From the NCBI GenBank assembly GCA_910587545.1, contig CAJUMI010000014.1, forward strand, positions 1-41,634: DNA of 41,634 nt, given 5' to 3'. Under the pieces are notes generated by a model. It was not told where the DNA came from. It made no database searches and was given only the letters and a program-made list of their open reading frames with translations. This DNA comes from an uncultured Muribaculaceae bacterium (lineage in GTDB: Bacteria; Bacteroidota; Bacteroidia; Bacteroidales; Muribaculaceae). The position numbers were made by a program, and so were the translations under genes. Shown piece after piece: positions 7,585 to 15,532 of this stretch; position 1 is the stretch's first letter; each line of letters opens with the position of its first letter.

Positions 7585-8762
7585 CGCGCTGTTTTGTTGA
7601 TTATTTTTCTGCAGGATGCAATCGACACGGCTGTTACCGAACCCATGATCACTATTGCAGGGATGATTGCGTAGGCGCAACTGACGCCGTTGGCTCCCAG
7701 ATCGCCGAGCGCACCGGTCCACAGCTGTGACACGCCCAGACATATCACGGTCGCCGCAACCGTCACGACTCCGTTGATGACGACGATCAGCCGATAGTAG
7801 AACGAAGCTACCTGACTACGCCTGTAGCCGAGCAGGGTGAGATTGCGGATCTTGTCGCTGCTTTTCTGAACGAGCAGAAATATGCTCATCAGCAGGATCA
7901 AAACTGACAGCACGGCAATGACCATGCCGATAGAGCCAATGACTGCCGACGCGATGCCGGCGATATAGACGGTCTGACCGGATGTGCTTTTGCCAGACGA
8001 AGACTCCAGATTGTTGTCGGCTATCCATCGGGCTATGGCCGGATCGCCGGGAGATGAAAGTTCGACGATAAGACGCGTGGGGCGTCTGTCGTTGCGTGAG
8101 TCGCCGTAGCGGTCATTTGCTGCGCGCATGAAGCTGTCGGGCACGGCGATCGTGTTGATCCTTGATGAAAGGCCGACAATGCGTGCAGGCATGATGTCAA
8201 AATTACCATTGCCCGACATCGCGATCCTGAGTGGTATCTGCTTGATCAGATCCTCGCTCAGCCTGGGCATGCCGCGAGAAGCCGCGAAACCGAAGTTGTA
8301 GAGGGCGAGATAGTCGCGCGGCACCATGATCGGTATTTCGGTTGAAGAAGAGCCGAAACTCCACAGGTCGGGATCCACGTCGATGAATTCGTCGGGGAGA
8401 GATTCGAAGAACAGTGCTGTCGACAGTCCTCGTCCGGCAAACTCGACAGAGGCCGAGATGTTGAAATCGGCGGATGTGAACTCGCCGACGCGCGCGACCC
8501 AAGGCTGTGACGCCAATGAGTCAATCTCCTCGCCGGTAAAACTGTTGGAGTCAGATTTCCCGTGGCCGAGAGCAGCGAGCAGAGTGACCGGTTTTGAGAG
8601 GGTGATATAGTCGGATGTCCGGCCGGATGCCTCGTGCACTGATCTTATATCGGCGAAGAACGTTATGGATATAAGCAGTATCGACAGGCCTGTGAGGCAG
8701 GCAATCGTGTAGGCCGCCAACTGCCATATGCTGATGTTTTTGCGTAGAAGAGCTGAAATCAT
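7581..8762 (-). CDS. FtsX/MacB-like ABC transporter permease
   Basis: A 393-residue inner-membrane protein with the MacB/LolC/FtsX layout. The first TM helix (about 12-37) is followed by a large extracytoplasmic domain of roughly 230 residues, then three TM helices near 270-300, 325-345 and 360-382, with the basic loop SSDKIRNLTLLGYRRSQ between TM2 and TM3. Such permeases couple cytoplasmic ATP hydrolysis to movements of the periplasmic domain and move lipoproteins, lipids or peptides, or control hydrolases. The partner ATPase ends 1 nt upstream, and a lipoprotein and an outer-membrane enzyme follow with 4-bp overlaps. This suggests an envelope-spanning machine. The substrate is unknown; sequence similarity to LolC/E is only at fold level. 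Confidence 0.75.
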   Translation of the reverse strand: MISALLRKNISIWQLAAYTIACLTGLSILLISITFFADIRSVHEASGRTSDYITLSKPVTLLAALGHGKSDSNSFTGEEIDSLASQPWVARVGEFTSADFNISASVEFAGRGLSTALFFESLPDEFIDVDPDLWSFGSSSTEIPIMVPRDYLALYNFGFAASRGMPRLSEDLIKQIPLRIAMSGNGNFDIMPARIVGLSSRINTIAVPDSFMRAANDRYGDSRNDRRPTRLIVELSSPGDPAIARWIADNNLESSSGKSTSGQTVYIAGIASAVIGSIGMVIAVLSVLILLMSIFLLVQKSSDKIRNLTLLGYRRSQVASFYYRLIVVINGVVTVAATVICLGVSQLWTGALGDLGANGVSCAYAIIPAIVIMGSVTAVSIASCRKIINKTAR

Positions 8763-8763
8763 A

Positions 8764-9438
8764 TTATAATCGTATGTGATTTACCTTGTCTTCGGGCAGT
8801 AAAAGTCTGTTGCCAACAGAGGTTGCGATGATCGATGATCCGAGTGCTTCGGCAGTCTCATATACGAGTGATGCGACGATGCTGTTGTTGCGTTCGTCGA
8901 GATGGCTGACGGGTTCGTCAAGCAGGATAAAGTCGAAAGGCTGGCAAAGCGCTCTGATCAGGGCCACACGCTGCATCTGCCCGATCGACAGCCGCGAGGC
9001 CGGACGGTCGACGAGGTTTCCGATGCCGAGACGATCAAACATGGCCATTATGCGCTCGTCGCTGCAGTGGCTGGTGAGGCGGTTTTTTAGCCTCACGTTG
9101 TCGATGGCGGTAAGCTCGCCGAAGAGGCGCAATTCCTGCGGTAGCAATGAAATGTTGCGACATCGCAGACGGCTGATCTCGTCGGAAGTCAGGCTTTTTG
9201 CGTCGCGTCGGTCAAAGCCTATAGTCCCGCGGTAGTCGCTGCGGTTGCGATATATGAAACTGCACATCGATGATTTGCCTGATCCCGATGCGGCTTCGAT
9301 AAGGTAATGGCAGCCACGGACAAATGTAAAATCGCGGAGCCATATCTGAGATTCCCGGACGTCTTCTGTCGAGAAGACGTCCGGGATGACATTTTGCATG
9401 CTTATACGCGACAGACTCATCTGTGCCGGTTCATTCAT
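8764..9438 (-). CDS. ABC transporter ATP-binding protein (MacB/LolD type)
   Basis: A 224-residue ATPase for the permease downstream. Walker A is at 50-57 (ASGSGKSS), the Q-loop Gln at 101 (LLPQE), signature LSIGQ at 150-154, Walker B ILLDEP with Glu175, and D-loop SHLD at 178-181. The H-loop position after strand IIAT holds Ser207 rather than the usual His. The start at 9438 (MNEPAQ) overlaps the upstream stop by 1 bp (TGATG), which favours translational coupling; the longer frame upstream is in the previous gene. The N-terminal 35 residues are longer than in LolD and hold no clear beta-strand motif. Function: powers the FtsX-like permease; cargo unknown. Confidence 0.85.
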   Translation of the reverse strand: MNEPAQMSLSRISMQNVIPDVFSTEDVRESQIWLRDFTFVRGCHYLIEAASGSGKSSMCSFIYRNRSDYRGTIGFDRRDAKSLTSDEISRLRCRNISLLPQELRLFGELTAIDNVRLKNRLTSHCSDERIMAMFDRLGIGNLVDRPASRLSIGQMQRVALIRALCQPFDFILLDEPVSHLDERNNSIVASLVYETAEALGSSIIATSVGNRLLLPEDKVNHIRL

Positions 9439-10940
9439 CAAAGGCGGCCGATAAAGGTTAACAGCGCTTCGATGAACGGTGTGTCGCACTCTGTCAGTGT
9501 GATATGGCCTTCGGATTTTTCGTCTGTTGAAGTGAAGAGCAATTCAACGCCGAATGGGCAGTTGGCCAGAACGAGAACAGGGTGGGATTTCTTGAGGTCG
9601 ATAGAACTGTAGCCTATGAGGTTTTCGAGGGATGAGTTATCTTTAAGATCGTCGGATGAGATTTCGGCTGATGTAGAAATCAGGGCAAGATTATCGCGAC
9701 TGGTGAGATGGATTTTAAAATCAGGATATTGTGAGAGCGGCGCCATTACAAATGTCGAATCTTCTCTCCAGGCTTTCCATCCGTTTTGCAGGGAAGCCTT
9801 GATGTCGCTGTTTTCAGCGAGTTTGATCCAGTCGTTAGCCATGCCTTCGACCCGGTCTTTATCGTAAGCTATTGCGGCGGTGGCAGATATGTAGGACGGT
9901 CTGAGTCCGACTAAAGATGTGTTTTCATCCAGCGATATGCCGAAAGTTATGGATTGCAGTGTGTTCAAAGTCGCGGCAACGGTTTTCTGATATTCACTTC
10001 CCATGCCAGCCATGCCTTGTGTCGTAAAAGTCTCAAACGCTTTCTTAAATGCCGCCGGCATTGCGAAGCCGAATGCGATCTGGTTGTCTTTGACGAGGTT
10101 GAGGGCTTTTGACGGGATGGGCTCAAAAGTGCCTTTGCCGAGCATGGGCGCTGATTTACCTTCGGCATCGAAAGCCTCGCTGAACAGTCTTACTGTCGGA
10201 CCGTCGAAATCTAAGTCTGAGAAGGAGTATTTGCAGCGGTCGGAATAATATTCGGGCAGATTAAATCCAGGCATAGTCATGGCGAAAATGCCTGACATCA
10301 TTTCGGAATACTTTTCGAGATTGATCAGCAGGTTTACATCGCTTTTTGTCAGACGGTCTATCTTCCACTGGGCGATTTTGTTTTCGTCGGCGCGTTCTTT
10401 GTTGGATTTTACGACCTTTAAGGCGCTTTGGGTGTCGGGACATGTGCCGACAAACCATGCGACATCGTTGTCTATGACGATTCCCGGTTTCAGTTCATCG
10501 GGGAAATAGCAGACAGTGTAGCCGTCTTCGGCGGCTGTGGTCATGCCGTTGTCCTTTGCCCATGATTTGAATTTGTCAGAGTCGGAAAGTGCAAAAAGCA
10601 GACAGACGAATTCGGTGCCGCCAGCGGCGACCGCGCAGTTGTAGTTTACTCCGTTGGCAGAGGTAAGCATATCTGCAATGTGCTTGAAATCACCGGTTTT
10701 AGAGAATAGTCTGTTTAGCTGCTCCGGCATTGCGATTTTATCGCCGTCGACTTCTGCACCGGCCGATTTCAGGATCGAGGCAGGCGAGAATGCCAGAGTG
10801 ACCGGGGCGTCGTCAGGCGTAAGAGCAAGGAGATCTGCCCGGCGGTCTGCAGTTTCGGATTTAGAACAGGATGACACAGCTAAGGCTGTGACCAAGCAGA
10901 CAGCCGCAGCTGTCAGACTGATGGAACGAAACAGTTTCAT
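9438..10940 (-). CDS. Large lipoprotein, DUF4836-like
   Basis: A 500-residue predicted lipoprotein: MKLFRSISL, hydrophobic core, then a VSSC lipobox followed by SKSE. The start at 10940 is chosen for this signal; earlier in-frame ATGs lie in the promoter region. The mature part begins with LTPDDAPVTLAFSPASILKSAG and contains repeated segments such as LNLVKDNQIAFGFAMP. This resembles DUF4836 proteins of Bacteroidetes as I remember them, which have no known function. It is the first gene of a five-gene envelope operon (DUF4836, ABC ATPase, permease, broken lipoprotein, PagL-like) and is translationally coupled to the ATPase. A -7 box lies 56 nt upstream. The DUF assignment is from recall, not a search. 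Confidence 0.65.
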   Translation of the reverse strand: MKLFRSISLTAAAVCLVTALAVSSCSKSETADRRADLLALTPDDAPVTLAFSPASILKSAGAEVDGDKIAMPEQLNRLFSKTGDFKHIADMLTSANGVNYNCAVAAGGTEFVCLLFALSDSDKFKSWAKDNGMTTAAEDGYTVCYFPDELKPGIVIDNDVAWFVGTCPDTQSALKVVKSNKERADENKIAQWKIDRLTKSDVNLLINLEKYSEMMSGIFAMTMPGFNLPEYYSDRCKYSFSDLDFDGPTVRLFSEAFDAEGKSAPMLGKGTFEPIPSKALNLVKDNQIAFGFAMPAAFKKAFETFTTQGMAGMGSEYQKTVAATLNTLQSITFGISLDENTSLVGLRPSYISATAAIAYDKDRVEGMANDWIKLAENSDIKASLQNGWKAWREDSTFVMAPLSQYPDFKIHLTSRDNLALISTSAEISSDDLKDNSSLENLIGYSSIDLKKSHPVLVLANCPFGVELLFTSTDEKSEGHITLTECDTPFIEALLTFIGRL

Positions 10941-10995
10941 AGATCGGGATTTATAATATGATACATTTAAAATTACTATCTGATTTTGCAATAGG

Positions 10996-11003
10996 CAAAG
11001 ATA
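10996..11003 (-). promoter_or_regulatory. -7 box (TATCTTTG) for the envelope operon
   Basis: The reverse complement reads TATCTTTG, matching TAnnTTTG; the start near 10988 gives a leader of about 48 nt to the ATG at 10940. It is the only good promoter I see for the five-gene unit. Confidence 0.55.
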
Positions 11004-11123
11004 GTTATTTTTAATAGAATTATAGTTATGAGAAATAGGAAAAGTGATTTTTTTCATGTGATTGTCTGTTATATGTATTTCATATAGTCCAATCGGGCGG
11101 TTTATATATTCGTTTTTTCTTTG

Positions 11124-11131
11124 TATCTTTG
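11124..11131 (+). promoter_or_regulatory. -7 box (TATCTTTG) for the aminotransferase
   Basis: TATCTTTG matches TAnnTTTG and lies 25 nt before the ATG at 11156. It is divergent from the operon promoter at 10996-11003. Confidence 0.6.
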
Positions 11132-11155
11132 TCAGCATAATAAAATGAAGCAATC

Positions 11156-12349
11156 ATGGATTTTATTTCAACGCGAGTCAACAATCTTGCCCAGTCGCAG
11201 ACGTTAGCTATGTCGCAGAAGAGTAACGAACTTAAAGCTCAGGGCATTGACGTGATCAATCTATCGGTGGGCGAACCTGATTTCAATACGCCCGACCATA
11301 TCAAGGAAGCCGCGAAAAGAGCGATAGACGATAATTTTTCGTTCTACTCGCCGGTACCCGGATATATGAGTCTGAGGAAAGCGGTGTCGGAAAAGCTCTT
11401 GCGTGAGAACGGTGTCAGCTTCAGACCCGAGCAGATCGTTGTGTCGGGCGGTGCGAAGCAGGCTCTCTGCAATGTGATCCTTGCCACGGTCAATCCCGGC
11501 GACGAAGTCATCATACCGACGCCGGCATGGGTGAGCTATGTAGAGATGGTCAAACTCGCCGAGGGCAAGAATGTGCTTGTTCCGGCTGGCATAGAAAGTG
11601 ACTTCAAGATCACTCCGTCGCAGCTCGAGGCGGCCATCACTCCACGCACACGCATGTTGCTTCTCTGCTCTCCGTCAAATCCGACCGGCTCGGTCTATAC
11701 AAAAGAAGAACTGGCGGCCCTTGTCGATGTGCTGTCGCGGTATCCTGACATCATTGTCCTTGCCGACGAGATCTACGAGCATATCAACTATACGGGATCA
11801 TTCACCTCGCTGGCCTCGTTCGAGGCCATAGCCGACCGTACGGTGGTGGTCAACGGCGTTTCGAAGGCCTATGCGATGACAGGCTGGCGCATTGGTTACT
11901 GCGCGGCGCCTTTGGCGATAGCAAAGGCATGTACGAAACTTCAGGGACAATATACATCAGGAGCGTCATCAATAGCCCAGAAAGCAGCCGAAGCGGCTTA
12001 CACGGGTTCGCAGCAGTGTGTCGAGGACATGCGCCTGGCCTTTGAGCGCCGCCGCAATCTCGTGGTTAGACTTGCGCGCGAGATACCGGGGCTGAAGGTT
12101 AACGAGCCCAATGGCGCGTTCTATCTCTTCCCCGAGGTGAGCTCATATTTCGGCAAAAGCTGTGGAGACCGCAAGATCAATGATGCTTCGGATCTGGCGA
12201 TGTATCTTCTTGACGTCGGCCATGTGGCGACAGTCTCCGGCGACGCATTCTGCGCGCCAGGTTACATACGTCTGAGCTATGCGACTTCCGACGAAAACAT
12301 CGCGGAGGCTATGAAACGTATAGCCGAGGCTCTTTCGAAGCTAAAATAG
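11156..12349 (+). CDS. aspC: Class I/II pyridoxal-phosphate aminotransferase (aspartate aminotransferase-like)
   Basis: A 397-residue cytoplasmic fold-type I aminotransferase of the I-gamma group. Motifs: LSVGEPDF (36-43), SPSNPTG (172-178, Asn175 holds the PLP O3'), ADEIYEH (203-209, Asp204 and Tyr207), Lys237 in NGVSKAYAMTGWR (Schiff base) with Arg245 binding phosphate, and a C-terminal Arg in YIRLSYA that binds the substrate carboxylate. The likely reaction is aspartate + 2-oxoglutarate to oxaloacetate + glutamate. Related enzymes also use prephenate or aromatic substrates, so specificity is not certain. It is monocistronic, between a consensus promoter and a strong terminator. Confidence 0.9.
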   Translation: MDFISTRVNNLAQSQTLAMSQKSNELKAQGIDVINLSVGEPDFNTPDHIKEAAKRAIDDNFSFYSPVPGYMSLRKAVSEKLLRENGVSFRPEQIVVSGGAKQALCNVILATVNPGDEVIIPTPAWVSYVEMVKLAEGKNVLVPAGIESDFKITPSQLEAAITPRTRMLLLCSPSNPTGSVYTKEELAALVDVLSRYPDIIVLADEIYEHINYTGSFTSLASFEAIADRTVVVNGVSKAYAMTGWRIGYCAAPLAIAKACTKLQGQYTSGASSIAQKAAEAAYTGSQQCVEDMRLAFERRRNLVVRLAREIPGLKVNEPNGAFYLFPEVSSYFGKSCGDRKINDASDLAMYLLDVGHVATVSGDAFCAPGYIRLSYATSDENIAEAMKRIAEALSKLK

Positions 12350-12369
12350 ACGTTCCTGCGTTGACATAG

Positions 12370-12413
12370 CGGGGTTTCGTGACGCTCTGAAGTCTCGAAA
12401 CCCCGACTTTTTT
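12370..12413 (+). terminator. Rho-independent terminator of the aminotransferase gene
   Basis: CGGGGTTTCG (12370-12379) pairs with CGAAACCCCG (12396-12405), followed by ACTTTTTT. Confidence 0.85.
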
Positions 12414-12918
12414 GTCTTCCGGGGTAGTCGACGCGAGTGTTAGAGCTTGTTGAATAGCAGATGAGAAAATTTCGTGCAGTGTATTATATTTGATTGAACC
12501 GCTTTGATGAAATGGGGGTGTGGCGAGCTACATGATCGATGATGAAATGCGGGTTAACAAAAAAGACGCAATGCAAAAGCAATTAAACAGTAACAACCAG
12601 ATATGATAGGGCCAATGCATGTATGTCGCGATATGTTTAATATCTTTTGTGCTCCAATTCAGCGGTTTATCAAGATAAGCCCGTTCGCTTCAGCGCAAAA
12701 TCAAAATCTACCTGTCGCGCCGGAAAGTTCACATTTGTTTTTAAACCGGCTCTTAAATCCGGAGCTCAATAAACCTTTTATCCCTGATGAGTGTTTTTTA
12801 GGAAAAGCATACGAGGGAACGACGTCTGCTGATTGACAAAGAAATTTTAAGCAACAAATCAATATAATTTAGAACCAGGCTTTTGCAAGCCGATGTTTTT
12901 AATGAAAAATTGACTGAC
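12414..12918. other. 505-bp region without a recognisable gene, upstream of the OmpA-family gene
   Basis: It contains a solitary copy of the dispersed terminal motif (12440-12467) and a TATATTTG -7-like box at 12485-12492. It is otherwise AT-richer than its neighbours and lacks good coding character. A 77-codon open stretch at 12603-12836 shows no signal peptide, motif or sensible start context. It may hold a degenerate insertion element or a long leader for the OmpA gene. I see no clear TAnnTTTG close to 12919. Confidence 0.45.
12440..12467 (+). repeat. Solitary copy of the TTAGAGSTTGTTKAATA terminal motif
   Basis: Over 28 bp it matches the left end of the inverted-repeat element at 31532-31559 at 22 positions (shared TTAGAG, TTGTT, AATA, TGAGAA). 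No inverted partner is seen nearby, so it may be a decayed element end. Confidence 0.45.
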
Positions 12919-14055
12919 ATGAAAAGAATGATTCTCCTTCCCGCCATTGCACTCGGTGTTATGACGGCATCAGCCCAAGCAATTGAGCAACCCGGTATTT
13001 TTGACAATGTTTCAATCGGCATCAAAGGTGGCGTCACCACTCCGATGGACGACCATCCGTTCTTTAAATCCATGCGTCCTGTGCTTGGAGTGAATGTTGA
13101 CAAAATGGTCACTCCTACTTTCGGAATTGGCGTTGAATCGATGTTCGGTATCAATACGTCGCAGTTCAATAACATCGCTCACAGTTCGACGGCCTTCGAT
13201 GACTCGTATGTAGGCGTCTATGGTAAAGTCGATCTGTTCAACCTTTTCGGGGGTTATCAGTGCGAGGTAAGACCGTTCACCATCGAGGCCCAGGCCGGAG
13301 CAGGCTGGGGACATTACTTTATCAACAAGTCGAACGGCAGTGACTGGAATTATTTCGGCACCAAGGCTGGCCTGAATTTCAGATTTAACACGAGCGACCG
13401 TTTCGCAGTCAATATCGAGCCTTCTGTACTGTTCAACATGGACGGCCATGATTTCGGACAGAGCACGGCAGGTTATGCCCGCAAATCGGCAAGGTTCAAT
13501 CTTATGGCAGGTGTGTCTTACCGCTTCGGTGACGGATTTGAATGTGTACGTCCCTATGACCAGGCAGAGGTAGACGCCCTCAATGCAGAGATCAACGCTC
13601 TCCGCGGGGCAGTTGCAGACGCAAGTGTCATGACAGCGGCAGCCGAGGCCACATCGGCAGATCTCGCAGCCCAGCTTCAGGCCTGCAAGAACCGCAAGCC
13701 CCAGGTAATTAAAGAAGTCTCCAACAATCTCAGTTCGGTGCGCTATGTATTCTTCCGCAACGGATCAGCCTCGATCACTGCCGATCAGCAGCCTAACATC
13801 GAAATGATTGCCGCTTATCTCAACAACCATCCCGGATCGAAAGTCGTGGTCAAAGGTTATGCTTCGAAAGACGGAAACTATGACTTCAATGTCAAACTCG
13901 CACAGAGGCGTGCCGAAGCAGTCAAGACCGCCCTTATGAATAAATACAAAATCGCTTCCAGCCGTATCGTGGCCGAAGGCCAGGGCATAGGCGAGATGTT
14001 CGAAGAACAGTCATGGAACCGTGTAAGTATTTGTACGCTTGAGACTTCTAAGTAA
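12919..14055 (+). CDS. OmpA-family outer membrane protein
   Basis: A 378-residue protein with a signal peptide (MKRMILLPAIALGVMTASAQA; start 12919 chosen for this). Residues about 25-215 form a predicted eight-strand beta-barrel (repeated aromatic/glycine strands, ending GVSYRFGDGF). A short Ala-rich linker follows (NAEINALRGAVADAS, coiled-coil-like). The C-terminal OmpA domain is about 265-378, with VRYVFFRNGSASI, then GYASKDGNYDFNVKLAQRR, where Asp and Arg bind meso-diaminopimelate of peptidoglycan, and the end RIVAEGQGI. The role is to tie the outer membrane to the cell wall and give envelope stability. It is monocistronic, followed by a terminator. The family is abundant in Bacteroidales, so the individual paralogue is not named. 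Confidence 0.9.
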   Translation: MKRMILLPAIALGVMTASAQAIEQPGIFDNVSIGIKGGVTTPMDDHPFFKSMRPVLGVNVDKMVTPTFGIGVESMFGINTSQFNNIAHSSTAFDDSYVGVYGKVDLFNLFGGYQCEVRPFTIEAQAGAGWGHYFINKSNGSDWNYFGTKAGLNFRFNTSDRFAVNIEPSVLFNMDGHDFGQSTAGYARKSARFNLMAGVSYRFGDGFECVRPYDQAEVDALNAEINALRGAVADASVMTAAAEATSADLAAQLQACKNRKPQVIKEVSNNLSSVRYVFFRNGSASITADQQPNIEMIAAYLNNHPGSKVVVKGYASKDGNYDFNVKLAQRRAEAVKTALMNKYKIASSRIVAEGQGIGEMFEEQSWNRVSICTLETSK

Positions 14056-14083
14056 TTTGAAACTATCGTAACAATATAACACA

Positions 14084-14120
14084 CAGTCACCCGCGGTCAT
14101 GCTGCGGGTGACTGGTTTTT
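14084..14120 (+). terminator. Rho-independent terminator of the OmpA-family gene
   Basis: CAGTCACCCGC (14084-14094) pairs perfectly with GCGGGTGACTG (14104-14114), followed by GTTTTT. It ends only 16 bp before the next gene. Confidence 0.85.
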
Positions 14121-14136
14121 AATTCATCACTACGTT

Positions 14137-14418
14137 ATGCATATCAGTTTGGCAGACATATTCGGCTATCTTGCAAGTCTTTGCATGATATTGGGTTATT
14201 TGCCACAGGCAATAATGACTATCAGGACACGCGGCACAGACGGAATATCGATGATGACTTTCTCGATGATGGGTCTGGGCTCGATATTTTTTGTGGTCAA
14301 CGGTCTGATGTGGCGCAATTATCCGCTGGCTATCACCAATATAATCACGGCGGTATGTGCGGTGATCATCTTTGGCATAAAAATCAATAACGACTATTTC
14401 AAGAGGCTCCGGAAGTGA
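14137..14418 (+). CDS. SemiSWEET / PQ-loop sugar transporter
   Basis: A 93-residue membrane protein with three TM helices (about 5-24, 40-58, 64-83), the half-unit of SWEET sugar transporters that works as a dimer. The PQ motif is in TM1 (GYLPQAI, 20-26), followed by the conserved TRGTDGIS stretch and, in TM3, the Asn of ITNIIT. The family moves mono- or disaccharides by facilitated diffusion; which sugar is not predictable. The gene sits 16 bp after the OmpA terminator, so it depends on read-through or on a promoter I cannot see. The basic C-terminus (YFKRLRK) fits the positive-inside rule. Confidence 0.85.
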   Translation: MHISLADIFGYLASLCMILGYLPQAIMTIRTRGTDGISMMTFSMMGLGSIFFVVNGLMWRNYPLAITNIITAVCAVIIFGIKINNDYFKRLRK

Positions 14419-14656
14419 GCCTGAAAGCGGTTTTTTAACGTGCTTCTATAATAAATGCGACTACTCTCACGAGCGGCCGCATCTCTAACCTATGATTCAC
14501 TTATTAATTGTTGTTGCGTTAAAAAATAAGTACTTCCTATGTTTGCGTGGCAAAGATAAAATGAATTTTAGTAAAAACAAATTAATTACACTTAATTTAA
14601 GTTTTATATGCAAGTTTTTAACAAATCGAAAATGAGTAAGAACCGGTTCCAAAAAG

Positions 14657-14683
14657 AAAGAGGTTGCGTGAGGCAACCTCTTT
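14657..14683 (-). terminator. Terminator of the efflux-lpxA operon
   Basis: AAAGAGGTTGC (14657-14667) pairs with GCAACCTCTTT (14673-14683). On the minus strand it is followed by CTTTTTGG, about 25 nt past the lpxA stop. The rest of the 14419-14709 gap is AT-rich, and I see no gene in it. Confidence 0.8.
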
Positions 14684-14709
14684 GATGTTTATGGGAGCGG
14701 GATCTCGTT

Positions 14710-15498
14710 TTATTCGTCAAAATATTTGTCGGCTACAATTTTAAGATTGCTGTCGCGGATAAAAGTGAGGATCTCGTCGCGGACGGGACAGGGTTCGATG
14801 TCGGCTTCAATGCGTTTCAATGCGTTGAATACGGTTGTCGAGCACTGGTAGATGTGGCGGTAGGCTTTTGCCGCTACGTCAATATCGTCTTCAGTGAAGT
14901 TGCCTCCCTTGCGCATCACAATCGCGTTGATGCCGTAGTATGTGGCGGGATTGTGGGCTATGATAACATAAGGCGGGATGTTTGACGACACGCGTGTGCC
15001 GCCTTTGAGGAGAGCGTAACGCCCCATGTTTACTTTTTCGTTGACGATTGCGTTTGATGAAAGTATTGAGCCTTCGCCGATGACGGCGTCTCCGGCGACA
15101 GTGGCTCCGTTGCCGAGTACGTTGCGGCCAACAACGTGAGTGTCGTGGCCTATATGGGCCTCTGCCATGATGAAGCATTTGTCACCGACGCGGGTTCCGC
15201 CCTGAGAGTATATGCCTCTGTTGATGATTACATTCTCGCGTATGACGACCTCGTTGCCGATGTGGCAGAATGACTCGGCGCCTTTCCATCTGAAGTCCTG
15301 GGGATCGGCACCGACAATCGCGCCTTGATATACTTTGCAGTCGTTGCCCATGCGGGTGCCGTGCATGATGCTGGCATAGGGCATGATTTCGCAGTTGTCG
15401 CCGATCTCGACGTTGGCGTCGATGAATGCGAACGGATGTACAGTGACGTTATTTCCGAGCTTGGCGGCCGGATCGACGTATGCTAATGGACTGATCAT
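14710..15498 (-). CDS. lpxA: LpxA-like acyl-[ACP]-UDP-N-acetylglucosamine O-acyltransferase (divergent paralogue)
   Basis: A 262-residue left-handed beta-helix enzyme with about ten hexapeptide rungs, then a helical C-terminus. Its start (ISPLAYVDPAAKLG), GADPQDFRWKG (63-73) and MAEAHIGHD (111-119, with catalytic His118 equivalent to E. coli His125) identify the LpxA family, which puts the 3-O acyl chain on UDP-GlcNAc in lipid A synthesis. By manual alignment to E. coli LpxA from memory, His144, His160 and His191 correspond here to Asp137, Asn153 and Pro184, so the acceptor or acyl chain may differ. The main Bacteroidetes lpxA normally sits in an lpxD-lpxC/fabZ-lpxA cluster, which is not present here. 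This gene is instead the last of the RND efflux operon, 34 bp after the outer-membrane factor, with no terminator between. Confidence 0.8.
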   Translation of the reverse strand: MISPLAYVDPAAKLGNNVTVHPFAFIDANVEIGDNCEIMPYASIMHGTRMGNDCKVYQGAIVGADPQDFRWKGAESFCHIGNEVVIRENVIINRGIYSQGGTRVGDKCFIMAEAHIGHDTHVVGRNVLGNGATVAGDAVIGEGSILSSNAIVNEKVNMGRYALLKGGTRVSSNIPPYVIIAHNPATYYGINAIVMRKGGNFTEDDIDVAAKAYRHIYQCSTTVFNALKRIEADIEPCPVRDEILTFIRDSNLKIVADKYFDE

Positions 15499-15532
15499 AA
15501 TTGTGTGATATTAGGAGTTAGGGTAAGCATTT

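Noticed and set aside
12603..12836. 77-codon frame upstream of the OmpA gene
   Set aside because: No signal, motif or start context; composition differs from true genes in the window.
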